Assembly (NCBI GenBank): GCA_964490875.1
Contig: CAZBEF010000004.1
Span: 1-64,000, forward strand
Origin: CAYYYG01 sp964490875
Lineage (GTDB): Bacteria; Patescibacteriota; Microgenomatia; UBA1406; GWC2-37-13
Reading direction: 5' to 3'
DNA: 64,000 nt
The notes under the pieces are model-generated. The model was not told where the DNA came from. It did no database searches and saw only the letters and a list, made by a program, of their open reading frames with translations. The translations under genes were made by a program, and so were the position numbers. Below are positions 1 to 8,064 of the stretch, in pieces (positions within the stretch are counted from its first letter, which is position 1; each line of letters starts with the position of its first letter).

Positions 1-628
1 ACGCAATATCATCCGATAATTTATAATTTTTTAATAAAAGGCTTATCGATTTTGTTCCTGCCGGCCGGTACAAAAAGTTCGGGCTGCGCCATCCTAAAAC
101 ATGATCAGCGCCTTCAGCCAGAATGCCTTTAAATCCCATAGATTCTGCTGTCTGCGCCACTTCGTTACTATAGATAAGTTCAGTATTCCTGAAAACTTTC
201 GGGGTGACGCCAAAAAGTTCTTGTATCTTTTTTTTATGCATGAGAACCTGTTTTTTGAATTCTTTTTTTGAATAGAGAAAGGAGAGCGAATGATAGTATG
301 TTTCGCTGAGTATTTCTACCTGGCCTGTTTTGACAAGTTTTTGAAATGATTCCAAAACTTCGGGGTAATATGTTTCTGCCTGATGAAGAAATATTCCTGA
401 GAATGAAAAGCTGATTTTAAATTGAGGATATTTATTTAAGAGATCAAGGAGCACTTTATTTGTAGGAAGGTAGCATTTGTTTGCTACTTTATGGAGAATT
501 TTTTTGTTGTTGAGGTTGAAGGTTTCATCGCCATGAAAATAGTCATGGTCTATACCAATATCAAAGATGCGGTATCGTTTGATCCGCATTGGCTGGTGAA
601 CCTGAAAGTAAAAACAAACTGATGCCAT
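1..628 (-). CDS. Glycoside hydrolase family 57 (alpha-amylase/glucan-acting), partial
   Basis: I translated this by hand because it runs off the left edge; only the N-terminal ~209 residues are present. It starts MASVCFYFQVHQPMR, the FQVHQP signature at the start of GH57 barrels, and later has LAEGADHVLGWRSPNFLYRP, matching the GH57 segment that follows the catalytic Glu strand. GH57 enzymes hydrolyse or rearrange alpha-glucans. It lies on the same strand as the GT4 glycosyltransferase upstream (915-2129), which suggests a glycogen-like storage pair. The exact substrate cannot be told, and the catalytic Asp region lies outside the window. Confidence 0.85.
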   Translation of the reverse strand, partial: MASVCFYFQVHQPMRIKRYRIFDIGIDHDYFHGDETFNLNNKKILHKVANKCYLPTNKVLLDLLNKYPQFKISFSFSGIFLHQAETYYPEVLESFQKLVKTGQVEILSETYYHSLSFLYSKKEFKKQVLMHKKKIQELFGVTPKVFRNTELIYSNEVAQTAESMGFKGILAEGADHVLGWRSPNFLYRPAGTKSISLLLKNYKLSDDIA

Positions 629-679
629 ATTTAAGTTTTTGTCATCCCGACGCAGGCCGGGATCCCATTTATAAAAATA

Positions 680-909
680 GTCGCTCGATATGAATTTTTT
701 TATATTTCGACCGCTATCTCCAGATTCTGTCAGTCGAAGTTTTTTGTCAGTGCTCGGACTACGGCTTGTGTTCTTCCAACGTTGGTTCTATAAAATGGTA
801 ACGGTGGTTCTGTTTCTATAGTTCCGATACGCACTAATCCTCCGCGCTGACAAAACAACTTCTCCTGACACCTGTTCTGCTCGTTTACCCTAGCTTCTGC
901 CACCCACCA
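680..909. other. Intergenic structured element, copy 1 (covaries with 49047-49215)
   Basis: The 286-base gap between the GH57 and GT4 genes holds a folded element. Nested pairings are TGTCAG 728-733 with CTGACA 865-870, GAAGTT 736-741 with AACTTC 857-862, and TTTTGTCAG 742-750 with CTGACAAAA 847-855. It shares unpaired blocks with 49047-49215 (CAGATTCTGTCA, CAGTGCTC, CTTGTGTTCTTCCAA, GCGCTGA, CCAAATTTTTA), while the stem sequences differ but remain paired. Its left side begins with CGCTCGATATGAATTTTTTT, the left flank of the hairpin family at 19354, 32568 and 35268. The strand of any RNA is not known. Confidence 0.6.
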
Positions 910-914
910 AATTT

Positions 915-2129
915 TTAATTGCTCTTTTTTAATAACTTTTTATATAAATTAACACATTTTTTAGCCGCATGGGTCCAACTGAGTTTTCGTACTTCTTTAT
1001 TGCCATTTTCCTGCAGACATTGCTGCAGCGATTTATTTTTCAAAAGCACCGTAATTTTATTTACCATTTCATCGACATCCCAGAAATCGGCTTTTAATGC
1101 ATGAGTAATTACTTCAGCAACACCAGATTGTTTGGATACTAATACTGGAGTTTTGTTAGCGAGTGCTTCGAGCGCAGTTATTCCGAATGGTTCAGAGACA
1201 GAAGGCATAACCAAGACATCTGCAGATTTATATATGCTATTAAGTTCATCTCCCCGCAAATATCCGACGAATGAGACTTTATTGGAAATTCCAATCTCGG
1301 CAGCCTGCCGCATAATTTGATGTTCCATATCGCCTGATCCTGCTATCACAAACATACTATTAGGGACGTATTTAATTACTTCTTTGGCAGTTTTTAAAAA
1401 GTAGTCAGGTCCTTTCTGTAGTGTGAGTCTACCCGCAAACAACACTATCTGTATGCCAAATTCTTTCAGTTTGAGCATATCGAATTTTCTGTCTGATCCT
1501 TCATATTCATTCATATTAATGCCGTTATGAACCACTTCGATTTTTGATGGGTCAATATTGTATTTATCAACAATTATCTTTTTTGTGAAGTTACTTACTG
1601 CAATAATAATGTCGGCTTTTCGCATTCCTTCTTCTTCAATTTCAAAAACATCTTTATTTACTCCGCGTCCTCCTGTTCTATCATGTTCGGTGGCATGGAC
1701 ATGAGCTATCAGCGGTTTTTTACTAATTTTTTTTGCTTCAATTCCGGCTGGAAATGAAAGCCAGTCATGAGCATGAATAACGTCATGATCATTATCTCGT
1801 GCTATAGTTTTGGCATATTCCCCATATCGTAGTACTTCGGCAAGCAGTGTATCACCGTATTTACACTGTTCGGCGATTTTTTTATCACGCAGATATGCTT
1901 CGGAGGTTAGGTAAGGTTTAAGATAAGAGTCGAATGTTTTGATAGAAATATTTTTTGTATCTGCAAATAAGAATTTTACATGTGAATTATTAACATCATA
2001 TTTTTTAGGTAGTACGAATAAGACATTTTCTCCTTGATCCGAAAGTCCTTTTGTAATACCCCAGCATGCTACGCCGAGGCCTCCACTGTTGAAGGGCGGA
2101 AATTCCCACCCAAACATTAGTATATTCAT
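915..2129 (-). CDS. GT4-family glycosyltransferase (glycogen/starch-synthase-like)
   Basis: 404 residues, the usual size for a two-domain GT-B enzyme. The N-terminal Rossmann domain starts MNILMFGWEFPPFNSGGLG, the G-G-L loop typical of glycogen synthases and related GT4 enzymes, with HAHDWLSFPAG near residue 120. The C-terminal donor domain has FAGRLTLQKGPDYF and the E-x7-E motif in SEPFGITALEALANKTPV. It probably transfers a glucosyl group from a nucleotide sugar to an alpha-glucan or glycolipid in the cytoplasm. It precedes the GH57 gene on the same strand. The acceptor is not determinable; glycogen synthase is the best guess. Confidence 0.8.
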   Translation of the reverse strand: MNILMFGWEFPPFNSGGLGVACWGITKGLSDQGENVLFVLPKKYDVNNSHVKFLFADTKNISIKTFDSYLKPYLTSEAYLRDKKIAEQCKYGDTLLAEVLRYGEYAKTIARDNDHDVIHAHDWLSFPAGIEAKKISKKPLIAHVHATEHDRTGGRGVNKDVFEIEEEGMRKADIIIAVSNFTKKIIVDKYNIDPSKIEVVHNGINMNEYEGSDRKFDMLKLKEFGIQIVLFAGRLTLQKGPDYFLKTAKEVIKYVPNSMFVIAGSGDMEHQIMRQAAEIGISNKVSFVGYLRGDELNSIYKSADVLVMPSVSEPFGITALEALANKTPVLVSKQSGVAEVITHALKADFWDVDEMVNKITVLLKNKSLQQCLQENGNKEVRKLSWTHAAKKCVNLYKKLLKKSN

Positions 2130-2556
2130 TGATGATAAAGTAACGATTTCATACCAATTAATGTCAAGCTCAGCTTGACATATATGAAAAAAGCCATGAT
2201 GGAATATTCAGTTTATCTCTTATCTTTCTCTTATAAAAAAATAATACATTTTTTTGTACGTCAATACAAATGCATTTTTACTCTATTTACAGAATTCTTA
2301 CATATATCATATCTTTTTCTGCAATTTAAAAACATACAATGTTTCTTATCTTGCTTTCTATTTTAAAAATACTATATATGAATTTTGCTTCGGTTGTTAT
2401 GGAAAGATATAACGATATGTAGTTAGTTTCTGAAAGAAATATAGTGGGATAGTAAAAACTAGTTGACTCGGCAAATTACTATGTGTGACAATTATCACAT
2501 ATATTTTTTGACTAAGTTAATTAATGAAACGTAAAAGTTAACAATTATCTTTGAAT
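2130..2556. other. Divergent AT-rich intergenic region
   Basis: This 427-base gap separates the minus-strand glycosyltransferase from the plus-strand repeat-protein gene, so promoters for both should lie here. It holds the perfect palindrome at 2161-2181 and several weak TTGACT-like boxes (for example near 2463 and 2507), but no clear -35/-10 pair with good spacing. I see no credible ORF or RNA gene. Confidence 0.5.
2161..2181. promoter_or_regulatory. Perfect 21-bp palindrome, operator-like
   Basis: Two 10-base arms, ATGTCAAGCT and AGCTTGACAT, flank a single C. It lies 32 bases upstream of the glycosyltransferase start. The symmetry suits a dimeric repressor site or a tight hairpin; no long T-run follows, so a terminator is less likely. 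No regulator gene is nearby. Confidence 0.4.
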
Positions 2557-3891
2557 ATGAGACAAATAACTTATAGAAAATTTCTAATTACAATAGTTGT
2601 ACTTCAAGTTGTATTTACTCCAGCTATATTTATAAAAGAAGTTTTTGCTACAGATACATCTTCAAAAAACTCACTATCAAATTTAATTCAGCAGCAGGCT
2701 TCACAGAACGCCGCTATTCAGCCGCAAGTTAGTTCTTTAAATCTAAGCAATACAGGTGATGATGTAAAAGCTGGTCTAAATAATACATCTAATTCTCAAA
2801 AAACAATTCAGAATAATAACAGCGCAACCGTAAATCAAACAGTAGATGCATCCGCAAATACCGGAAATAACGAAGCAAGCAGAAATATTAGTATTGGAGG
2901 AAATGCCGGAATTATAAATACAGGAAATGCAGGAGTAAATGTGGTGGGAGTTGTTAATGCAAACAATTCAGTAACAGGCATTTCAGGCGCTGACAAAGGT
3001 AGTATTACCGATTCGTATGTTACCAATACTGGCAATCGTTTATCTACAGCAACTTCATCTGATTCTAAACAGACAACTTCAATTCTCAATAATAATAAAA
3101 CGGTTATCAATCAGACAGCTAACACATCAGCAAACACGGGAGGCAATGTTGCAGATAGAAATATTAGCGTTGGAGGGCAGGCTGGCGTGATAACTACCGG
3201 AAATGCTTCTATTAATACTAATTTTCTTGTCACGGGAAATGGAGCCGTCACTTTAGTAGGCGGCGATAGTAATGGAAACGGGCCAGGAAGCGGTGCATCA
3301 ATTGTACTTTCAAACACAGGCGATAAGTCACGCTTCGGTTCATATCTTGCCGAAAATAATCTCTTTACCGTAAATAATTATAATAATTCTTATGTAAATC
3401 AATCATGCGGGACCAGTAATGATTCAGGTTTACTGATTGGATTATCTGGATGTTCGGCCAATACGGGTAATAATTCTTCCAATCGGGGTATAGCACGGGG
3501 CGGTGATGCAGGTGCAATTCAAACAGGAGATGCTCAGGTAAATGTACTCATGTATGCAAAAGCTAATGAAAATAATACAGGTATAAATGCAGGCAATGGA
3601 ATGCCAGCAGTTCAATCAGGGGTTGTAAATACAGGAAATAATGTTGACACCAATACTTCATCCACATCTCAAAATGCCAATAATATCAACAATTCTAATA
3701 ATGCTCAGGTAGACCAATATGTAAATGCCAATGCAAACACCGGTTGGAATACTGCCAATAGAAATATCAGTATTGGTGGCAATGCAGGAACAATCAAAAC
3801 CGGTAATGCAGGTGTGAACGTATTTATGATCGCAGATATGAATTACGCATTAAGCAGTATCAATCATTTAATGAATTATCTCGTGTACTAA
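2557..3891 (+). CDS. Secreted Asn/Gly-rich repeat protein (NTG-repeat family) 1
   Basis: About 444 residues from the ATG at 2557; a TTG two codons earlier is a less likely start. An N-terminal signal peptide ends near KEVFA. The mature protein has four ~85-residue repeats, each opening with NTG[DN], then a polar Ser/Asn stretch, then a V-[ND]-Q core, ANTGxNxAxRNISxGGxAG, and TGNAxVN. The spacing suggests a beta-solenoid or curlin-like stack, which is inference. Repeat 3 carries two cysteines (SCGTSN, SGCSAN) that could form a disulfide. There is no membrane anchor at the C-terminus. It is followed by a paralog after 52 bases. Function unknown; a surface fibre or sheath component is plausible. 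Confidence 0.75.
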   Translation: MRQITYRKFLITIVVLQVVFTPAIFIKEVFATDTSSKNSLSNLIQQQASQNAAIQPQVSSLNLSNTGDDVKAGLNNTSNSQKTIQNNNSATVNQTVDASANTGNNEASRNISIGGNAGIINTGNAGVNVVGVVNANNSVTGISGADKGSITDSYVTNTGNRLSTATSSDSKQTTSILNNNKTVINQTANTSANTGGNVADRNISVGGQAGVITTGNASINTNFLVTGNGAVTLVGGDSNGNGPGSGASIVLSNTGDKSRFGSYLAENNLFTVNNYNNSYVNQSCGTSNDSGLLIGLSGCSANTGNNSSNRGIARGGDAGAIQTGDAQVNVLMYAKANENNTGINAGNGMPAVQSGVVNTGNNVDTNTSSTSQNANNINNSNNAQVDQYVNANANTGWNTANRNISIGGNAGTIKTGNAGVNVFMIADMNYALSSINHLMNYLVY

Positions 3892-3927
3892 TTTCATTGT
3901 ATTTAATATTTATAATTTCTCGCAGGA

Positions 3928-3936
3928 AAGGAGGTG
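3928..3936 (+). promoter_or_regulatory. Strong Shine-Dalgarno site
   Basis: AAGGAGGTG lies 7 bases before the ATG at 3944, a near-perfect anti-SD match. Most genes in this window have no recognisable SD, so this marks the downstream gene as strongly translated. Confidence 0.8.
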
Positions 3937-3943
3937 AAAAAAA

Positions 3944-5143
3944 ATGAGAATACAACAAATCGCAAAAGCAACCATTACAGCTGCTGCTACATTTACTTTA
4001 GCAGTAGCACCTGCCTTCGCAGCTACAACTGGTGCTACATCAGTTATCAATAGCGGCGATAAGGCAATCGTCAACAGTAATACTTCTAGTAATTCCAGCG
4101 TCTCTGTCGTTAACGACAATGTCGCAAAAATTAATCAGGAAGTTAATGCAAAAGCAGTTACCGGTGGAAATACTGCCTCAGGGAATATTACCTTAGGTGG
4201 TGGTGGAACAACCATCAACACTGGTGCAGCTGGTGTAACAACCAACCTCGGCGTCGATGTTAATAAAAATAACACAGCCGTTGCAGGGTACACTGGCGCT
4301 GCTGCAAATCTCACCGATGTGGTAAACACCGGTGATCATGTGAACGTTAACACTAATACATCAAATAACAACTCTGTGGCTGTTAATAACAGTAACTATG
4401 CTGGCGTCTCACAGGACGTTTGGCAAAAAGCTGTTACTGGTGGAAACAAAGCTAACGACAATATTGGTGGACCAACCTCTATCAATACTGGCTCAGCTGG
4501 TGTTTCTACTAATTTAGGTGTTAGTGCAAACACAAACAATACTGCTGTCGGCGGAATGGGTGGTCTTTCTTTCGGAGGTCCGTTAAATCAGGCTTCCGTC
4601 ACCAATACAGGCGACTATGTAAAAGTAAATTCGAATGCTTCTACATCAAACGCAGCTTTTGTAAGCAATTACAATAAACTGTGGGTCGACCAAAATGTGC
4701 ACGGTGTTGCTGACACGGGCTATAATAAAGCCAATGATAATATCGGTGGCCCAACAGTCATCGGTACAGGCAATGCTGGTGTAGGTACTGGTGCATCCGT
4801 TAATGCCAATTCTAACTGGACTGGCATCGGAGGTGGATACAATGGCGCACTTGGCTATAACGCCGGTGACATTGTAAATACAGGAGATCACTTGTTAACC
4901 CATGCTAACGTTTCTGATAATTCAGCCGTTAGTGTTCTGAATGCTAATCATACTTGGTCTTACCAGGATATATTTTCACGATCATATACTGGTCAAAACA
5001 AATCCAATGACAACATTGGAGGCTTTACAGGTATTGGCACAGGAACAGCTGGTGCAGGTGTAGGCCTTGGCTTTGTAGGTAACACAAATTCGACTGCCGT
5101 AGGTGGTTGGGTTGGTGGACTTATGGGCTGGCTTAGCATGTAA
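3944..5143 (+). CDS. Secreted Asn/Gly-rich repeat protein (NTG-repeat family) 2, probably abundant
   Basis: 399 residues with a classic signal peptide ending APAFA and no C-terminal anchor. It has four repeats of about 80 residues: N[ST]GD at the start, a Ser/Asn-rich arm, a [SVD]Q core, VTGGNKAND NIGG-type turns, then TGxAGVxT and a closing NNTAVGG. The three last units share ANDNIGG/SNDNIGG, so recent internal duplication is likely. It has the strongest Shine-Dalgarno site seen here and a near-perfect terminator 27 bases after the stop, so it looks like a highly expressed structural protein. The repeat is shared with the genes on both sides. No enzymatic motif is visible. Confidence 0.8.
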   Translation: MRIQQIAKATITAAATFTLAVAPAFAATTGATSVINSGDKAIVNSNTSSNSSVSVVNDNVAKINQEVNAKAVTGGNTASGNITLGGGGTTINTGAAGVTTNLGVDVNKNNTAVAGYTGAAANLTDVVNTGDHVNVNTNTSNNNSVAVNNSNYAGVSQDVWQKAVTGGNKANDNIGGPTSINTGSAGVSTNLGVSANTNNTAVGGMGGLSFGGPLNQASVTNTGDYVKVNSNASTSNAAFVSNYNKLWVDQNVHGVADTGYNKANDNIGGPTVIGTGNAGVGTGASVNANSNWTGIGGGYNGALGYNAGDIVNTGDHLLTHANVSDNSAVSVLNANHTWSYQDIFSRSYTGQNKSNDNIGGFTGIGTGTAGAGVGLGFVGNTNSTAVGGWVGGLMGWLSM

Positions 5144-5170
5144 TGGTCTAATTTAAAGATAAAATTGACC

Positions 5171-5215
5171 AATCCCCTGAAGTGAGAGCAATCTCGTACT
5201 TCAGGGGATTTTTTT
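5171..5215 (+). terminator. Rho-independent terminator
   Basis: A perfect 13-bp stem, AATCCCCTGAAGT (5171-5183) with ACTTCAGGGGATT (5198-5210), is followed by a T-run to 5215. It closes the transcript of repeat protein 2. Confidence 0.93.
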
Positions 5216-5250
5216 GTCAAAAATCTTACATTTTTATGTCTATAATATAT

Positions 5251-5278
5251 TTGAAACGGTTCATAAAATTGATATAAT
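5251..5278 (+). promoter_or_regulatory. Sigma-70-type promoter
   Basis: TTGAAA (5251-5256), 16-base spacer, TATAAT (5273-5278), with an extended TG-A before the -10 box. It lies 45 bases upstream of the ATG at 5324 and just after a terminator, so repeat protein 3 has its own promoter. Confidence 0.7.
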
Positions 5279-5323
5279 ATTGCGTCTTCTTCTTAAAACG
5301 TATTTAGTCTTTTTACTTTGTTT

Positions 5324-7537
5324 ATGTTTTATAAAAAAATAATATCGGTTATAATAATTCTTCTTCTTATTCTACATCCTCTTTCTTTATATGCAGAAGA
5401 TACCGCAACATCTGAAGCACAACTGGAAATATCACCTACCATATTAGAAATTCAAACCACCGAGTCTGAAAGTATCGATGCGCCGGAAGCATCTGCTTCG
5501 GCAACTACCAATGATCAAACAATTAATACTGCCGATGAATCAGCTATTTCTTCTTCCGAAAGCGCCCAATTGAGCCAAAGCACAGAAAACTCAAATAATG
5601 CTGATATTAACAACACAATACATGCAGAATCTTCAACAGGAGAGAATCAAACCGAAAATAATATTATTTCAGAAATAGATACCGGCGATGCTAATGCTTC
5701 TGCAGATGTCATTAATGTCACAAATACTAATGTTGAAGGAAACGATATTCATCAAGATATTGTCAACATAACCGAAGATCATACTGGCGATATCAATCTT
5801 TCCGACAATCCGCCGTGCGCCGATACTTCGGAAGCAGGGCAGAATGATTTCAAAAATCAGAATACCGGAAATAATTCTCAATCGACAGAAGATTATAAAA
5901 AAACATTGTATGAAACTCTTTACAATTCAAACAAAGCAAAAATTATTAATGATATAACGCTTATTGCAGTAACCGGCGAAAATAGCTCCAAAGATATTAT
6001 AAACAGCATTAACACCGGCGATGCGAATGTACAGTTGAATATCTTCAACATGGCAAATACTAATCTTATCGGCAACTGCGGTTACTTCGGCGTCATTAAT
6101 ATATTTGGAAATCAAACAGGCGATATCATTCTTCCGTATGAACTGGGATATCTTGGCGCTGAATCTTCAGAAACTAATTCGCAGAATAATCTTATAAACT
6201 CAGGCGATAATTTTTATACAACCAATAACACAACAAATAATTCAGAACAATCAATCTCGAATCAGAACAATGCCGCTGTAGAAAATTCTATCGAGACAGA
6301 TGCCAGTACTGGAGGTAATTCAGCGAGTGGAGTTTTTCAGATACAAACAGGTACTGCGCTTTCTAACATCCGAATGGCCGACACTACAAATACAAATATA
6401 ACCGGTGACAGATGGGCACTGGTGCTGGTAAATTATTACGGCGATTGGGACGGTGGTGTAGAAAACTGGAGCGGCAATACAGAAACAGGACCACACTCTG
6501 TTTTATTGTGGGTAAGGCTTCCTTCTCAAAATAGTCCGCAGATGTATTCTCAAAGTAATTTGGAGAATACGGGCGATTCAGTTTCGGAAGAATCTTCAAC
6601 TTCAACAAATTCCGAAAAGTCTGTTGAAAATTCCAATGATGCTACTGTCGAAAACAATATTAAACTCGTTGCGGATACCGGGAATAATTCTGCTGAAGGA
6701 AGATTATCAACTATAAAAACCGGGAACGCTTCGGTCACACTGAATGAGGCGACTGTTGCAAACACCAATATCATCGGTAAGAACTGGTTTTTCTCAATCA
6801 TAAATATTTTCGGAAACTTTATCGGCAATATAGTTTTCCCAAGACCTGATCTTGCTATTCACACATCGGCAGATAAATCAGAAGCCGCTCCAGGCGATGA
6901 AGTTAGCTATACGATAGCTTTTTCAAACGGAGGCAGTTATAAGGCAGAAAATACAAAAATAACAAATACATTTCCTTCTAACGCAACTTTGCTTTCATAT
7001 TCTGCTGGAGGCGCAGTTTCGGGGAATACAATAAGCTGGAATATGGGAACGCTGAATGCCGGCCAATCAGGAAGCGTCATGGTCACGATTAAAGTTGCAG
7101 AAATAGAAGGAAGTATTACGAATTCGGCATCAATTTCTACCTCCACAGACGAACCGAAAAAAGATAATAATACGGATTCCGTAACAACTCAAATACAGAG
7201 AATCGGCGGCAGTTTGGTTTCTTCGGTTAGTCAATCCGACATAATCGTGATTACCCCAACCGTTGTGTATCAGCCTTCAATAACGAATTACCAACAGATT
7301 AAACCGGCAACAAAAGTAGATGTCGCATCATTATTTGATAAGAGTGATAATCAATCAGAAAATAAACAAACGAATGTATTGGGCTCTTATGAAGGGCCGC
7401 AAAAAGGGACTGATTTTTGGGACGTACTGTTAGTTTTATTATCAGCAATAGGAATACTTATTGTGCCACTATTATATCTTTTTACAAAGCAGATAAATTT
7501 TTATCTAATGAAGCGCAGCTTACTTAAAAATTTTTGA
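5324..7537 (+). CDS. Membrane-anchored NTG-repeat surface protein with DUF11-like domain
   Basis: About 737 residues from the ATG at 5324 (an in-frame TTG lies 6 bases earlier). A signal peptide ends near SLYAED. Then come four degenerate copies of the repeat seen in the two upstream genes, each with N[TS]G[DN], a Ser/Asn arm, [AI]xxxN, STGxNSA and TGxAxxxxxxxTNTNxxG. About residues 510-620 form a DUF11-like fold (DLAIHTSADKSEAAPGDEV, TITNSASISTS type strands). A single transmembrane helix near the C-terminus (LLVLLSAIGILIVPLLYLF) with a basic tail would hold it in the membrane. It may anchor the two soluble paralogs. It overlaps the convergent gene at 7520-7996 by 18 bases. Confidence 0.75.
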   Translation: MFYKKIISVIIILLLILHPLSLYAEDTATSEAQLEISPTILEIQTTESESIDAPEASASATTNDQTINTADESAISSSESAQLSQSTENSNNADINNTIHAESSTGENQTENNIISEIDTGDANASADVINVTNTNVEGNDIHQDIVNITEDHTGDINLSDNPPCADTSEAGQNDFKNQNTGNNSQSTEDYKKTLYETLYNSNKAKIINDITLIAVTGENSSKDIINSINTGDANVQLNIFNMANTNLIGNCGYFGVINIFGNQTGDIILPYELGYLGAESSETNSQNNLINSGDNFYTTNNTTNNSEQSISNQNNAAVENSIETDASTGGNSASGVFQIQTGTALSNIRMADTTNTNITGDRWALVLVNYYGDWDGGVENWSGNTETGPHSVLLWVRLPSQNSPQMYSQSNLENTGDSVSEESSTSTNSEKSVENSNDATVENNIKLVADTGNNSAEGRLSTIKTGNASVTLNEATVANTNIIGKNWFFSIINIFGNFIGNIVFPRPDLAIHTSADKSEAAPGDEVSYTIAFSNGGSYKAENTKITNTFPSNATLLSYSAGGAVSGNTISWNMGTLNAGQSGSVMVTIKVAEIEGSITNSASISTSTDEPKKDNNTDSVTTQIQRIGGSLVSSVSQSDIIVITPTVVYQPSITNYQQIKPATKVDVASLFDKSDNQSENKQTNVLGSYEGPQKGTDFWDVLLVLLSAIGILIVPLLYLFTKQINFYLMKRSLLKNF

Positions 7538-7996
7538 AAATAGATCTGATATAAATTCTTTTACTGCCTGCGTTATTTCTTCTCCTAACTTTTCAGACGT
7601 TCCTGCCGGTTTTACAGAAATTGGTTTGGAGGTTATCGAAGGTTTGATTGTAATCGTTGGTTTCGGTGTGATGGTCTTGGTGTTTATTTCTACTTTAGTT
7701 TCACCTGGTTCTCGAGATTCAATAACTTTTTTTTCACCATTAACATTAACTTCAATTTTTTTATAGGTACTATTGGTAGAATTATTTTTACTCTCTGATT
7801 CAACATGACTCTCAACACTCACACTAGACTGCCCCGAAGATTCTATGTTTGTTTCTACCTTCGAATTAACTGATCCATCGTTTGCGTTGGTAGTGACAGT
7901 TGTATTGACAAATGAATTACCAGTATTGATTGTTTCAGCATGAATAATGTTTGGAATTATAAGCAACAGAATGAAGGAGTATTGTAATATTTTCAT
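7520..7996 (-). CDS. Small secreted Ser/Thr/Asn-rich protein
   Basis: 158 residues with a signal peptide ending IIHA. The mature N-terminus has INTGNSFVN, one partial unit of the NTG repeat, then a Ser/Glu/Val-rich stretch and a Thr/Pro/Lys linker (ITPKPTITIKPSITSKP). It ends in an amphipathic helix (EEITQAVKEFISDLFSKIF). It converges on and overlaps repeat protein 3. The shared NTG unit and the location suggest it belongs to the same surface system. No known domain is recognised. Confidence 0.65.
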   Translation of the reverse strand: MKILQYSFILLLIIPNIIHAETINTGNSFVNTTVTTNANDGSVNSKVETNIESSGQSSVSVESHVESESKNNSTNSTYKKIEVNVNGEKKVIESREPGETKVEINTKTITPKPTITIKPSITSKPISVKPAGTSEKLGEEITQAVKEFISDLFSKIFK

Positions 7997-8064
7997 ATAT
8001 TCATTATATAAAAAATTGAAGGAAGAATTCTACTTTTGATATTATTCTAGGATATAAGAGCGGC

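Noticed and set aside
723..905. Minus-strand open frame of about 60 codons between the glycosyltransferase and GH57 genes
   Set aside because: No good start, and the sequence is better explained by nested stems shared with 49047-49215.
2557..5143. Tandem DNA repeats in the surface genes as satellite DNA
   Set aside because: Repeat units keep reading frame and protein pattern while the bases diverge, so they are coding repeats.
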